From contig NZ_JBEZFP010000092.1 in the NCBI RefSeq assembly GCF_040649515.1, positions 1 through 38,226 on the forward strand: DNA of 38,226 nt, given 5' to 3'. The notes beneath the pieces are model-generated. The model did not search any database, was not told the origin of the DNA, and saw only the letters and a program-made list of their open reading frames with translations. This DNA is from Yinghuangia elevatio (GTDB lineage Bacteria > Actinomycetota > Actinomycetes > Streptomycetales > Streptomycetaceae). Positions 17,411-25,587 of the stretch are shown piece after piece. The position numbers were made by a program, and so were the translations under genes. How positions within the stretch are numbered: the stretch's first letter is position 1; the number at the start of each line of letters is the position of its first letter.

Positions 17411-19057
17411 TCAGGCCTTGGTGCCCACGTGGGCCAGCCACGGGTACGCCACGTTGGCCATCGACGCGGGCGCGCCGGTGAACTTGGCGTTCACGACCAG
17501 GGTGTTGGGCACCTGGACGAGCGGCAGCCACACGGCGTCCGCGGTGAACATGCGCTCGGCCTCGACGAGGAGCCTGGCGCGCGCCGGGTCGTCGATGGTG
17601 CGCAGCGCCTCGCCGACGACGCGGTCGTACTCCGGCGAGCTGTAGCCGATCCAGTTGTTGGACGAGCCGGTGACCGCGTTGTCGTAGAAGCCGGCCGGGT
17701 CGGACTTGGAGATGTACCAGTCGTCGGCCACCAGGTCGACCTGCTTGCGCAGGCCCACGTCGCTGTAGAGGGAGGAGAAGTCCGAGCCGGACATCGTCTT
17801 GATCTCGGCCTTGAGGCCGATCTTGCGGGCCGCGTCCACGACCGCGTTGGCGATCAGGTTTCGGGTGGGCGTGCCGTCGTTGGCCACCACGATCGTCGGG
17901 GCGCTGCCGCCGACCTCCGCGACGAGGCGCTTGGCCTCGGCGAGTTCGGCCTCGGTGGGCTGCGCGGGCGCGCCGGTGAGGGCCTCGTACGCGGCCTGGA
18001 ACGCCTGCTTCTCGTAGCCCCACGCGCCCGGTCCGAGGGGGGTCTTCCACGGGGTGGCGAGCCCGTTGAAGCCGGACTTGGCGATGCCGGCGCGGTCGAG
18101 CGCGAGCGAGAGGGCGCGGCGCAGGCGCGGGTCCTGCATGCCGCCGCGCTCGGTCGGGATCAGTGCCCACGCACGGGTCGAGTTGCCGTACGCCACCGTG
18201 AGCTGCCCGTTGGCGGCCAGCGGCGGGACCGCGTTCATCGAGGTCAGGTAGGTGCCGTCGGCGGCGCCGGTGGTGAGGCTGTTGACCATCGCGTTCTCTT
18301 CGGCCCACGTGAAGGTCGCGGACCTGGTGAGCGGCTTGACGGCCTTGTCCCAGTAGGCGTCGTAGCGGTCGAGGGTGAGCTTGCTGCCCGCCTGCCAGCC
18401 GGCCACCTTGTAGGGGCCGCTGCACGCGTCGGCGCGGCCCGGTGTGCCGTAGTCCTTGCCGGCCGCCTCGGTCTGCTCGCGGTCGAGCACGACACCCGCG
18501 TTGCCGGCCAGGGCCTTGAGGAACAGTGCGTCCGGCTCCTTGAGCTTGACGGTGACCTCGGCGTCGCCGGACTTGGCGACGGACGCGACGCGCTCGAACT
18601 CGTCGGACTCGTTGCCGCCCTCGGCGGCGTGCCGCTGGAGGCTCCAGACCACGTCGTCGACGGTCATCGGCGAGCCGTCGTGGAACGTCACGTCGGTGCG
18701 CAGCTTGAGCACGAGGGTCGTCGGGTCGGTGTACGTCGCGCTCTCCGCGAGGTGCGGGCGCGCCGACAGGTCCGGCTGGGTCTGGAAGAGCCGTTCGCAG
18801 ACGTTGGCCAGCACGATGTTGGAGTTGGTGTCCGAACGCAGGTCCAGGTCGAGGGACTTCGGTTCCTTGGCGAGGAGCCAGCGCAGGTTCTCCACGGCTC
18901 CGACCGCGGTTCCGGTGGTGTCGGTCAGCGCGAGGTCGGCGGGCTTGCCGGGGGCGGCGGTGTCGGCCTTGTCGGCGGAACACGCGGTGGCGACCAGGCC
19001 GAGGGCGGCGGCCAGGGATATCGCGGCTGTCCTGCGGAGCACTCTGGGGTGGGGCAT
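17411..19057 (-). CDS. ABC transporter substrate-binding lipoprotein (SBP_bac_5, peptide type)
   Basis: A 548-residue extracytoplasmic binding protein of the family 5 (oligopeptide/dipeptide/nickel) class. The N-terminus is a lipoprotein signal: RVLRR, a hydrophobic stretch, then VATAC with Cys26 as the lipidated residue. The body shows family landmarks such as YTDPTTLVLKLRTDVTFHDG and LRRALSLALDRAGI. I chose the ATG at 19057 because the signal peptide starts there and GGAGAG lies upstream; a longer frame from 19138 would bury the signal. It is 73 nt after the C45 gene in the same direction. Ligand unknown; neighbours suggest an acylated or D-amino-acid-containing peptide. Confidence 0.92.
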   Translation of the reverse strand: MPHPRVLRRTAAISLAAALGLVATACSADKADTAAPGKPADLALTDTTGTAVGAVENLRWLLAKEPKSLDLDLRSDTNSNIVLANVCERLFQTQPDLSARPHLAESATYTDPTTLVLKLRTDVTFHDGSPMTVDDVVWSLQRHAAEGGNESDEFERVASVAKSGDAEVTVKLKEPDALFLKALAGNAGVVLDREQTEAAGKDYGTPGRADACSGPYKVAGWQAGSKLTLDRYDAYWDKAVKPLTRSATFTWAEENAMVNSLTTGAADGTYLTSMNAVPPLAANGQLTVAYGNSTRAWALIPTERGGMQDPRLRRALSLALDRAGIAKSGFNGLATPWKTPLGPGAWGYEKQAFQAAYEALTGAPAQPTEAELAEAKRLVAEVGGSAPTIVVANDGTPTRNLIANAVVDAARKIGLKAEIKTMSGSDFSSLYSDVGLRKQVDLVADDWYISKSDPAGFYDNAVTGSSNNWIGYSSPEYDRVVGEALRTIDDPARARLLVEAERMFTADAVWLPLVQVPNTLVVNAKFTGAPASMANVAYPWLAHVGTKA

Positions 19058-19130
19058 GCGGCTCTCCGGGAAGTGGTCGGGCGCGGGGCGCAAGGGGTGG
19101 GCGGGTCCGGTGGCGGGCGACGGGTGCGGC

Positions 19131-20303
19131 TCAGTCATGGGAGGGCCCGTCGTAGAGGTTCCAGGGGGCGAGTTGGTACTCGTTCTCGCAGGGGGATCCC
19201 GCGGTGACCCGGTACTCGCCGGTGGTCAGGTCCACGCAGCTGGACAGCAGCGTCGCCCACCGGCGCACCTCCGGTCGGGCCGGGTCGGGGTGGGTGCACA
19301 GCGACTCGGGGTGGCCGAGGTGGTCGGACATCGCCTCGCGGATGAACTTGCGGGTCTCGGCCGGGTCGGCGGTCTCGCGGCAGCGGCGCAGCCCGGCCTC
19401 GGCGCGCGGCACGCGGAGCAGCGAGTCGGGCGCGGAGGGGCGGTAGGTGTGGGCCAGCTGCGGAGGTACGAAGGCCTGGTAGTGGTTGCCGTGCACGAGC
19501 AGGCCGTCGACCGGGTACATCCAGCCGTTCGGGCCGGGGGTGGTCTCGACGTCGATCGCGAAGCCGCTGCGGTGGGTGAGCAGGGCGTTCGAGGCGATGT
19601 GCGCCCGGGTCCGGAACAGGACGTCGAGGGCGCGGGCCGGATCGGGCGAGTCGAGGACCCGTCGGCGCACCAGGGTCTGGGGGACGCCGACGGCGTGGTC
19701 GAAGCGGCCGCCGAGGCCGTTGGCGTTGAGCGCGATGCCTGCCGAGTTGGCGCCTTGGCGGCCGATCTGACCGGCCTCGACCTGCATAATCACGGTGGGT
19801 CGGCCGGGCTGCACGATGCGCAGGAGCATGACGGTGTCGCGCACGCCGTACCGCCAGTCCCAGTTCTGCCCGGCGTACACGTGCCCGTCGCCGGCTGCCG
19901 GGCCCAGCAGCGCGAAGGAGGTGCACCCGTCGGGCGCGTCCTCGTGGTCGGCATCCGTCATGTCGGATTCCGAGCGCTTGGTCCCCATTGCCGCGAAGGT
20001 GCTGTCGTAGATGATCTCACCACGGGCGTTGAGCGCCATGATGTCGGCCACACCGAGGCCGGCGCCCTGGGCGATGCCGTGCATCTCGTCGAGCAAATCG
20101 GGGGCGAAGTCGGCGGCGGGGCCGAGCCAGGCCTCGGCGCGGGCGGTGACCTGGCCCCAGGTGAGGCCGGACGACGCGCCGAAGGCTTCCGCGTAGTAGT
20201 CGACGGAGGCGGCGATGCGGCCGCGCGCGGCCTCGCCGTACTGGCGCCCGCGCTCCAGCGGCGTGCCCGAGATCTCGAGCATGGGAAGGGACTGGCCTGC
20301 CAC
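19131..20303 (-). CDS. C45-family N-terminal-nucleophile acyltransferase/peptidase (penicillin acyltransferase-like)
   Basis: A 390-residue member of peptidase family C45, related to acyl-CoA:6-aminopenicillanate acyltransferase. The self-cleavage site is visible as Gly126-Cys127 in DGCTSF; Cys127 would become the N-terminal nucleophile of the beta chain. GQNWDW and NANGLGG downstream are the conserved active-site segments. The alpha part is about 126 residues, close to that of fungal enzymes. The start is a GTG at 20303 with AAGGAG five bases upstream. In bacteria these enzymes hydrolyse or form amide bonds of short acyl-amines or peptides; substrates are mostly unknown. As first gene of the transporter operon, it probably processes what is imported, or acts outside; no signal peptide is seen, so cytoplasmic action is likelier. 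Confidence 0.9.
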   Translation of the reverse strand: MAGQSLPMLEISGTPLERGRQYGEAARGRIAASVDYYAEAFGASSGLTWGQVTARAEAWLGPAADFAPDLLDEMHGIAQGAGLGVADIMALNARGEIIYDSTFAAMGTKRSESDMTDADHEDAPDGCTSFALLGPAAGDGHVYAGQNWDWRYGVRDTVMLLRIVQPGRPTVIMQVEAGQIGRQGANSAGIALNANGLGGRFDHAVGVPQTLVRRRVLDSPDPARALDVLFRTRAHIASNALLTHRSGFAIDVETTPGPNGWMYPVDGLLVHGNHYQAFVPPQLAHTYRPSAPDSLLRVPRAEAGLRRCRETADPAETRKFIREAMSDHLGHPESLCTHPDPARPEVRRWATLLSSCVDLTTGEYRVTAGSPCENEYQLAPWNLYDGPSHD

Positions 20304-20335
20304 GGTGACTCCTTGCGGTACCCGACGTCCCGGAT

Positions 20336-20382
20336 CGTGTATTCCAGGATTCAAGTTTGCGGTAACGTGTAATTCACGGTTC
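20336..20382. promoter_or_regulatory. 17-bp direct repeat in the RpiR/C45 divergent promoter region
   Basis: CGTGTATTCCAGGATTC at 20336 and CGTGTAATTCACGGTTC at 20366 share 13 of 17 bases and start exactly 30 bp apart, about three helical turns. They occupy the only 91-nt gap between the RpiR-type regulator and the C45-transporter operon, and this gap is AT-rich compared with its surroundings. A likely regulator-binding region; I could not place confident -35/-10 pairs. Confidence 0.6.
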
Positions 20383-20394
20383 AGGAGGAGAGTA

Positions 20395-21321
20395 ATGGCT
20401 GATACGCGAGAGTCAAGAGCCGGGCACGAGGAAAACGGCAACCCCGCCCTCGCACGCCTGCGCTCCGCGGTACGGGACAACTGGGAGACCCTGACGCCGG
20501 CCGAGCGCAACGCCGCCCAGCACCTGGCCCGCGCCTCCGCCGAGCAATTGCTCTTCGCCAGCGCGCAGGACCTCGGCACCGCGATGGGCACGAGCAGCGC
20601 GACGATCGTGCGTACGCTCCAGCGCCTCGGCCTGGGCGGGCTGTCCGGCCTCAAGCGCGACATCGCGGCCGACTTCAACGCCGACGTCGCGCCGGAGGAC
20701 CGGCTGCGGCAGCGGATCGCCCGGGTCGGCCAGGACCTCGACGGGGTCGTGGCACGGGTCTATGACGAGGCCGCCGAGCGCCTGGAGCACGGCCGGGCCG
20801 GCGTCGACCACGACAGGTTCCGGAGCGCGGTGGAGTTGCTGGCGCGCGCCGAGGAGGTGTTCGCGTACGCCGTCGGCGCGTCCGAACTCGCGGGCCGACA
20901 CATCGCGCTGCGCCTGAACCGCATGGGCCGACGGGCGCGCTTCGTGGGCGCCACGGGCTTCACGCTCGCCGACGAACTGCTGCACCTGCGCGGCGGCGAC
21001 GTCGTGGTGCTGTGCGTCCCCGGGCGCATGCTGCGCGACATGGAGGTCGTGCTCGAACGCGCCCGACTCGTCGGCGCCCACACCATCGTCGTCACCGACG
21101 AACTCGTGGAACGCCTGGCCGACGACGCCGACGTGGTCCTGTACGCCCCGCACACCCCGGCCGGCATCACCGCCGAGTCACTCGCCGCAATCGTCCTGTG
21201 CGACGCCCTGCTGCTCGCGGTGGCCTCCCTGGACGAAGGCCGATCGATCGAACACTCGCACCAACTCACGGTGCTGCGCGGACAGTTGCTTCAGCCCAAG
21301 GAGAGCCGCCAACGCCGGTGA
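20395..21321 (+). CDS. RpiR/MurR-family transcriptional regulator (HTH + SIS)
   Basis: A 308-residue regulator. Residues about 15-95 are the RpiR-type helix-turn-helix (ASAQDLGTAMGTSSATIVRT), and about 125-260 are a SIS phosphosugar-binding domain (FAYAVGASELAGRHIALRLNRMGRRA). The ATG at 20395 has CAGGAGGAGA just upstream. Family members sense phosphosugars or amino sugars such as MurNAc-6-phosphate, but relatives also control amino-acid and peptide uptake. It is divergent from the C45-transporter operon across a short gap with direct repeats, so it is very likely that operon's regulator. Confidence 0.9.
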   Translation: MADTRESRAGHEENGNPALARLRSAVRDNWETLTPAERNAAQHLARASAEQLLFASAQDLGTAMGTSSATIVRTLQRLGLGGLSGLKRDIAADFNADVAPEDRLRQRIARVGQDLDGVVARVYDEAAERLEHGRAGVDHDRFRSAVELLARAEEVFAYAVGASELAGRHIALRLNRMGRRARFVGATGFTLADELLHLRGGDVVVLCVPGRMLRDMEVVLERARLVGAHTIVVTDELVERLADDADVVLYAPHTPAGITAESLAAIVLCDALLLAVASLDEGRSIEHSHQLTVLRGQLLQPKESRQRR

Positions 21322-21471
21322 GCACGCGACGGCGCGGTGCGGGGCCGACGCACAGCGCCCCCGTCGCCGAACTGCGCTCCGCCGTGCCGGGGCCCCTCAC
21401 GGCGAGGTGTCCGACGCCTGATCGGGACAGCACGGCGAACTTGGCGACCCCCCACCCGAAATGACGTATTT

Positions 21472-21511
21472 GGCCCTCGGAGGGCCGGTGTGGGTTGATG
21501 CTTGCGTCAAC
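21472..21511 (+). promoter_or_regulatory. two palindromes upstream of the partner-switching operon
   Basis: GGCCCT (21472-21477) pairs with AGGGCC (21481-21486), and GTTGATGC (21494-21501) pairs with GCGTCAAC (21504-21511) with one mismatch. They are 37-76 nt before the first possible start of the phosphatase gene. The second is a plausible operator for a dimeric regulator; a convincing promoter box was not found. Confidence 0.45.
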
Positions 21512-21547
21512 TTGCGGGAGTCTTGACGGATGTCTCTCTGACGAAGG

Positions 21548-23239
21548 GTGGTCAGGCTCGCGGGAATGCAGGCCGAAATTATGACGAGTGTCGAAGGCTC
21601 CTCGCGCTTGGCGCAGAGCTTGCTGTCGTCCGTGGGCGCTTCGTGGATGCGAGCGCCCTACCCCGCGCTGGTCGTTGACGCGGCAGGTGCCGTCGTGGGT
21701 TCCAACGAAGAGGCCTCCCGGCTGTTCCCGGAGGCGGTTCGCGGCACACCGCTCGAAGCGGCGGCCCCTCACTGGCTCGTGCAGGCCCATCGGCGCGTCG
21801 CCGCCGACGCCCGCAGTTCCGCCGCCCCGGTGCACGGTTGGCACGGCGATTCGTCGCTGGAGGCCCACCCGACCCCCGGTCCGGACGGTGAGGTGGTGTG
21901 GTGGCTGATCGACGACACCGACCGACGTCTGGCCGAGACCGCGCTGCGGAGCGAGCAGGAGCGCACCGCCTTCCTTGCCGAGGCATCCTCCCGTCTGCTG
22001 GCCTCGCTGAACCCCGAGCGCTGCATGGAAGTGGCGGTCGAGCTGGCGGCCGAGTCGTTCGCCGACGCCGCCGTCCTGGTCGCCCCCTCGACGGGGCGGC
22101 GCCATCCGCTCGCCACATCCTCGGGCGGCGGCCGGTCCACCCGCCGGTCGGCGCGGATCGACCCCGAGATGGTGCCCGGCCTGGCCGAGGCGCTCCAGGG
22201 GTTCCCGCCGGTGCCGTCGCGCTGGATCGACCCCGCGGCACTGCCCGACTGGGCCTTCCCCGAAGGGTTCGCCGGGCCGGTCGGATCGGTCGTGGTCACC
22301 CCCCTTCCGGGGCACGGCGTCCCCGCGGGCGCGCTGATCCTGCTGCGCCGCAGCGACCATGCCGCCTTCGACGCCTCCGAGGAGATCTTCGCCCGGGTCT
22401 TCGCCGCCCGCGCCGGCGCCGCCTTGTCCGCGGCCCGGCTGTACCAGGAGCAGAGCGGCGTCACCGCGACCCTCATGGCGGAGTTGCTGCCGCCGACCCT
22501 GACGCAGGTGCACGGCGTGGAGTTCGCCGGGGGCTACCGCGCCTCGCAGGACACCGAGCGCGTCGGAGGGGACTTCTACGACGTCCACCCGGGTGCCGAC
22601 GCCGGTCAGCAGACGCTGGCGGTCCTGGGTGACGTGTCCGGCAAAGGGCTGGACGCCGCCGTCCTGACCGGCAAGATCCGCAACACGCTGCAGGCGCTGC
22701 TCCCGCTGGCCGACGACCACCAGAACCTGCTGCGGCTGCTCAACGGGGCCCTGCTGAACAGCCACCACACCCGGTTCGCCACGCTGGTGCTCGCCTCGGT
22801 CCGCCGCCGCGGAGGGCTCACCGCGCTGCGCCTCACCTGTGCGGGCCACCCCGCCCCGCTGATCGTGCGGCACGACGGCACGGTCGAGGAGGCCGCGACC
22901 GTCGGCACGCTGATCGGCGCCCTGCCCGAGACGAGGTCCACCACCGCCGAGGCGGCCCTGCGGCCCGGCGAGACCTGCCTGCTGTTCACCGACGGCGTCA
23001 CCGAGGCCCGGGGCGGACCGTTGGGCGACACCATGTTCGGCGACGAACGCCTGCGGACCGCACTTGGCGAGTGCGCCGGAATGCCCGCCGAGGCCGTCGT
23101 CGAGCGGATCCAGATGCTCGTCGCCGAGTGGCTCGACGGCAATCGGCACGACGACATCGCGGTCATGGCCATCACCGCACCACGCACCGCGCATCTCACT
23201 GCGGTGAACGGACACACTCCGGGCAGGTACACCTCATGA
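21548..23239 (+). CDS. PAS/GAF-SpoIIE (PP2C-type) serine phosphatase, RsbU/RsbP-like
   Basis: Up to 563 residues. An N-terminal PAS-like region (about 35-130, YPALVVDAAGAVVGSNEEA) and a GAF-like region (about 140-300) precede a SpoIIE/PP2C catalytic domain (about 320-545). The metal-binding acidic residues are all present: Asp342 in GGDFYD, Asp362 in GDVSGKG, Asp482 in FTDG and Asp535/536 in HDDIAV. Such enzymes dephosphorylate STAS anti-anti-sigma proteins and so free a sigma factor. Starts at 21548 (GTG), 21566 or 21581 are possible; none has a strong ribosome-binding site. Its stop overlaps the next start (ATGA), making it the first gene of a five-gene unit. Confidence 0.9.
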   Translation: MVRLAGMQAEIMTSVEGSSRLAQSLLSSVGASWMRAPYPALVVDAAGAVVGSNEEASRLFPEAVRGTPLEAAAPHWLVQAHRRVAADARSSAAPVHGWHGDSSLEAHPTPGPDGEVVWWLIDDTDRRLAETALRSEQERTAFLAEASSRLLASLNPERCMEVAVELAAESFADAAVLVAPSTGRRHPLATSSGGGRSTRRSARIDPEMVPGLAEALQGFPPVPSRWIDPAALPDWAFPEGFAGPVGSVVVTPLPGHGVPAGALILLRRSDHAAFDASEEIFARVFAARAGAALSAARLYQEQSGVTATLMAELLPPTLTQVHGVEFAGGYRASQDTERVGGDFYDVHPGADAGQQTLAVLGDVSGKGLDAAVLTGKIRNTLQALLPLADDHQNLLRLLNGALLNSHHTRFATLVLASVRRRGGLTALRLTCAGHPAPLIVRHDGTVEEAATVGTLIGALPETRSTTAEAALRPGETCLLFTDGVTEARGGPLGDTMFGDERLRTALGECAGMPAEAVVERIQMLVAEWLDGNRHDDIAVMAITAPRTAHLTAVNGHTPGRYTS

Positions 23240-24339
23240 CCAAAACACCCATCGCCGTAGAGGACGGCCAGTTGCTGGAGCAGGCGCGCCAAGCGCTGTG
23301 GCAGGCCGTCACCGAGCGCGACGAGTACGCCGCCGGCCAGGCCGTCTTCGCCCTGCAGGACGCCGGGGTCAGCGTCGAGGACGTACTGCTGGACGTCGTC
23401 GTCCCCGTACAGCACAAGGTCGGCGCCGAATGGGCCGCCGACCGCCTCACCGTCGTCCAGGAACACGCGGCCACCGCGATCCACGAGCGCGTCATCGCCG
23501 CGCTGTCGCACCGCCCCCGGGAGACCGGCCCGCCCGGTGCCGCCGGCACGGTCACGGTCTCCTGCGTGGAGGGCGAGTGGCACGCGCTTCCGGCCCGCAT
23601 CGTCGCCGAGGTGCTGCAACAGCGCGGGTACCGGGTCGACTTCCTCGGCGCCCAGGTCCCCACCGCCCGGCTGGTCGCGCACCTGCACCAGACCGCGCCG
23701 GCGGCCCTGGCCCTGTCGTCGTCGTTGCCCACGCGCCTGCCGGACGCGCACAAGGCGATCACCGCCGCGCAAGCGGTGGGCGTGCCGGTCCTGGCGGGCG
23801 GCGCGGCCTTCGGGCCTGACGGGCGCCACGCCCGCCAGTTGGGCGCGGACGCCTGGGCCCCCGACGCCCGCGCCGCCGTCGCCGTACTCGACCGGGGCCT
23901 GCCGCGCCCCCGGACCGGCGCCATCCGGCAGACCGTGGACGACCTGCCGCACCTCGTCGACCAGGAGTACACGCTGGTCGCCCGGCAGAAGCGGCAGTTG
24001 GTCAAGAACACCCTCGCCGGGCTGGACGGGCGACTGCCCGCGATGCGGGCCTACAGCGACGCGCAGCGCGAGCGCACCGCCGAGGACATCGGCCACATCG
24101 TCGACTTCCTCGCCGCCGCGCTCTACACCGACGACGCGCGCATGTTCCGCGGGTTCATCGCCTGGACCGGCGACATCCTGGAGGCACGCGGCGTACCCGC
24201 TCGCGTCCTCGACCCCGGTCTCGCGCTCCTCGAGGAAGAACTCAAGGACTTCCCCCGGGCCCTCGGCTTCCTCGCCCAGGGCCGCGCCGCCTTGCGCGGC
24301 GACACGTCCCCCGCCCCCGGCCCCCACCCCACCGTATGA
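23236..24339 (+). CDS. cobalamin-binding sensor protein, CarH-like without DNA-binding domain
   Basis: A 367-residue protein. Residues about 10-95 form a B12-binding helical bundle ending in Trp66, nine residues, then Glu76-His77: the Wx9EH signature that caps adenosylcobalamin in the photoreceptor CarH. Residues 105-220 are the Rossmann cobalamin domain, with Glu114-x-His116 (the lower cobalt ligand), the SxL element near 162-164 and GG at 188-189. Instead of CarH's MerR-like domain there is a C-terminal helical domain (about 250-350) of unknown role. ATG at 23236 overlaps the phosphatase stop and its own stop overlaps the STAS start. I infer a light- or corrinoid-responsive input to the STAS/HATPase switch; the light part is unproven. 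Confidence 0.88.
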   Translation: MTKTPIAVEDGQLLEQARQALWQAVTERDEYAAGQAVFALQDAGVSVEDVLLDVVVPVQHKVGAEWAADRLTVVQEHAATAIHERVIAALSHRPRETGPPGAAGTVTVSCVEGEWHALPARIVAEVLQQRGYRVDFLGAQVPTARLVAHLHQTAPAALALSSSLPTRLPDAHKAITAAQAVGVPVLAGGAAFGPDGRHARQLGADAWAPDARAAVAVLDRGLPRPRTGAIRQTVDDLPHLVDQEYTLVARQKRQLVKNTLAGLDGRLPAMRAYSDAQRERTAEDIGHIVDFLAAALYTDDARMFRGFIAWTGDILEARGVPARVLDPGLALLEEELKDFPRALGFLAQGRAALRGDTSPAPGPHPTV

Positions 24340-24761
24340 CGACACATCCTGAAGAAACCTTCGACCTCCACGCCGGCCGGGACTCGGCCGGTGACGGACA
24401 CATCCGTGTCGCCGGCGACCTCGACTGGGAGACCGCCGACGAACTTACCCGGGCCGCCCGCGACCTCCTGCACGCCGGCCCCGCACCCGGACGCCTGCGT
24501 GTGGCCTGCGCCGGGCTGACGATGTGCGACTCCATGGGGTTGGCGGCGCTGCTGATGATCCGGCGCGACGCGGCCGCGGTCGGCACCGCCCTGCACCTGG
24601 ACGACCAACCGCCGGTCCTGCGGCGCCTGCTGGAGATCACCGGCACGGCGTACCTGTTCGGAGGGTCGGCCCTGGGCGAGGAACGCCCGGACGCCGACGA
24701 GTGGCAGGCATCGGACAACTACTCCTCGGCGCGGCCCTCGCAGGCGCCGCCGCGGCAGTGA
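24336..24761 (+). CDS. STAS-domain anti-anti-sigma factor
   Basis: A 141-residue single STAS domain (about 8-115). The phosphorylatable serine is expected at Ser66 in the DSMGLAALL element, the equivalent of the regulatory Ser of SpoIIAA/RsbV. When unphosphorylated such a protein binds the HATPase anti-sigma factor and frees the sigma factor. The last 25 residues are a polar tail. Its ATG overlaps the preceding stop by 4 nt. The natural substrate of the upstream phosphatase (inference from linkage). Confidence 0.88.
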   Translation: MTTHPEETFDLHAGRDSAGDGHIRVAGDLDWETADELTRAARDLLHAGPAPGRLRVACAGLTMCDSMGLAALLMIRRDAAAVGTALHLDDQPPVLRRLLEITGTAYLFGGSALGEERPDADEWQASDNYSSARPSQAPPRQ

Positions 24762-24829
24762 AGCGGCCGGCGCGGCGAACGGGCGACCCGGATTCCCCGT
24801 CCGGACGCACGCCTGTGAGAATTTCGCCG

Positions 24830-25192
24830 ATGAGGACCGATGTGACCGTGACCGTGCTCGACGACCTGCGGATCGTCCGGGTGGCCGGAGAGTTCGACGC
24901 GGACGAGACCGATGCCCTGACCGAACGGCTCGCCCTGCCGCCGGAGGGCTCCGGCGGCACGATCGTCGACCTGGCCGACGTCACCTTCGCCGATTCGTCG
25001 TTGCTGCACACCCTCCTCACCGCGCAGGCCGATCACGTGCGGGCCGGGATCCCCCTCGTCCTCGTACGACTCTCCCCCTTCGTCGAACGCCTGCTGGACC
25101 TGACCGACACCGCGCGCGCCTTCCGCGTGGCCGGCGGCGTCCCGGAGGCCGCGGACCTGATCCGCACCGACGACGCCGGTGTCGGCCCGTGA
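24830..25192 (+). CDS. second STAS-domain anti-anti-sigma factor
   Basis: A 120-residue STAS domain beginning at the ATG at 24830 (a GTG at 24815 is also in frame; neither has a strong ribosome-binding site). The switch serine is Ser56 or Ser57 in FADSSLLH. It is clearly diverged from the first STAS protein: shorter, with EFDADETDAL in place of DLDWETADEL. A 68-nt gap separates the two, while its stop overlaps the anti-sigma start (GTGA). Tight coupling to the HATPase makes this the likelier direct partner. Confidence 0.87.
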   Translation: MRTDVTVTVLDDLRIVRVAGEFDADETDALTERLALPPEGSGGTIVDLADVTFADSSLLHTLLTAQADHVRAGIPLVLVRLSPFVERLLDLTDTARAFRVAGGVPEAADLIRTDDAGVGP

Positions 25193-25587
25193 ACAGCGCG
25201 CCGTCCGGGCCCACCAGCGCCGCTTCCCGGGCCCGGGCCCGCGTCCGGGAGCTGCTGCACGGTCTCCACGGCCCGCACCCGCCCACCACGCTCGTCGACG
25301 ACGTGATGCTCGTCGTCTCGGAACTCGTCACCAACGCCGAACGCCACGGGGGCGGCCTCGTCGCCTTCGACGCGTGCCTGGCCGACGACGCCATCGTCAT
25401 CAGCGTCACCGACGCCTCGCCGGAGCTCCCGCGCACCACCCCGCGCGAACGGTCCGCCGCCCCCGGCGGGTTCGGCTGGCCCTTGATCCAACGGCTCGGC
25501 CGCAAGGTGGACGTGACGCGCGGCGAGCACGGCAAGACGATCAGGGTCGCGATGTCGACGGGCCACCCGGCCGCCGAGCCTCGGTAG
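25189..25587 (+). CDS. RsbW-like HATPase anti-sigma factor/serine kinase
   Basis: A 132-residue GHKL ATPase of the HATPase_c_2 type. The N-box is ELVTNAERHG (45-54, Asn49), the G1 box contains Asp75 (VTDAS), and the G2 box is GGFGWPLI (93-100). Length matches stand-alone RsbW/SpoIIAB-like proteins, which phosphorylate a STAS partner and hold a sigma factor inactive. The GTG start overlaps the preceding stop by 4 nt. No sigma gene lies next to it. The last 47 nt overlap the end of the convergent DinB gene. Confidence 0.9.
   Translation: MNSAPSGPTSAASRARARVRELLHGLHGPHPPTTLVDDVMLVVSELVTNAERHGGGLVAFDACLADDAIVISVTDASPELPRTTPRERSAAPGGFGWPLIQRLGRKVDVTRGEHGKTIRVAMSTGHPAAEPR

Noticed and set aside
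21322..21547. cobalamin riboswitch upstream of the B12-sensor operon
   Set aside because: No B12-box-like conserved segment or extended multi-stem leader is seen; the region holds only two short palindromes.
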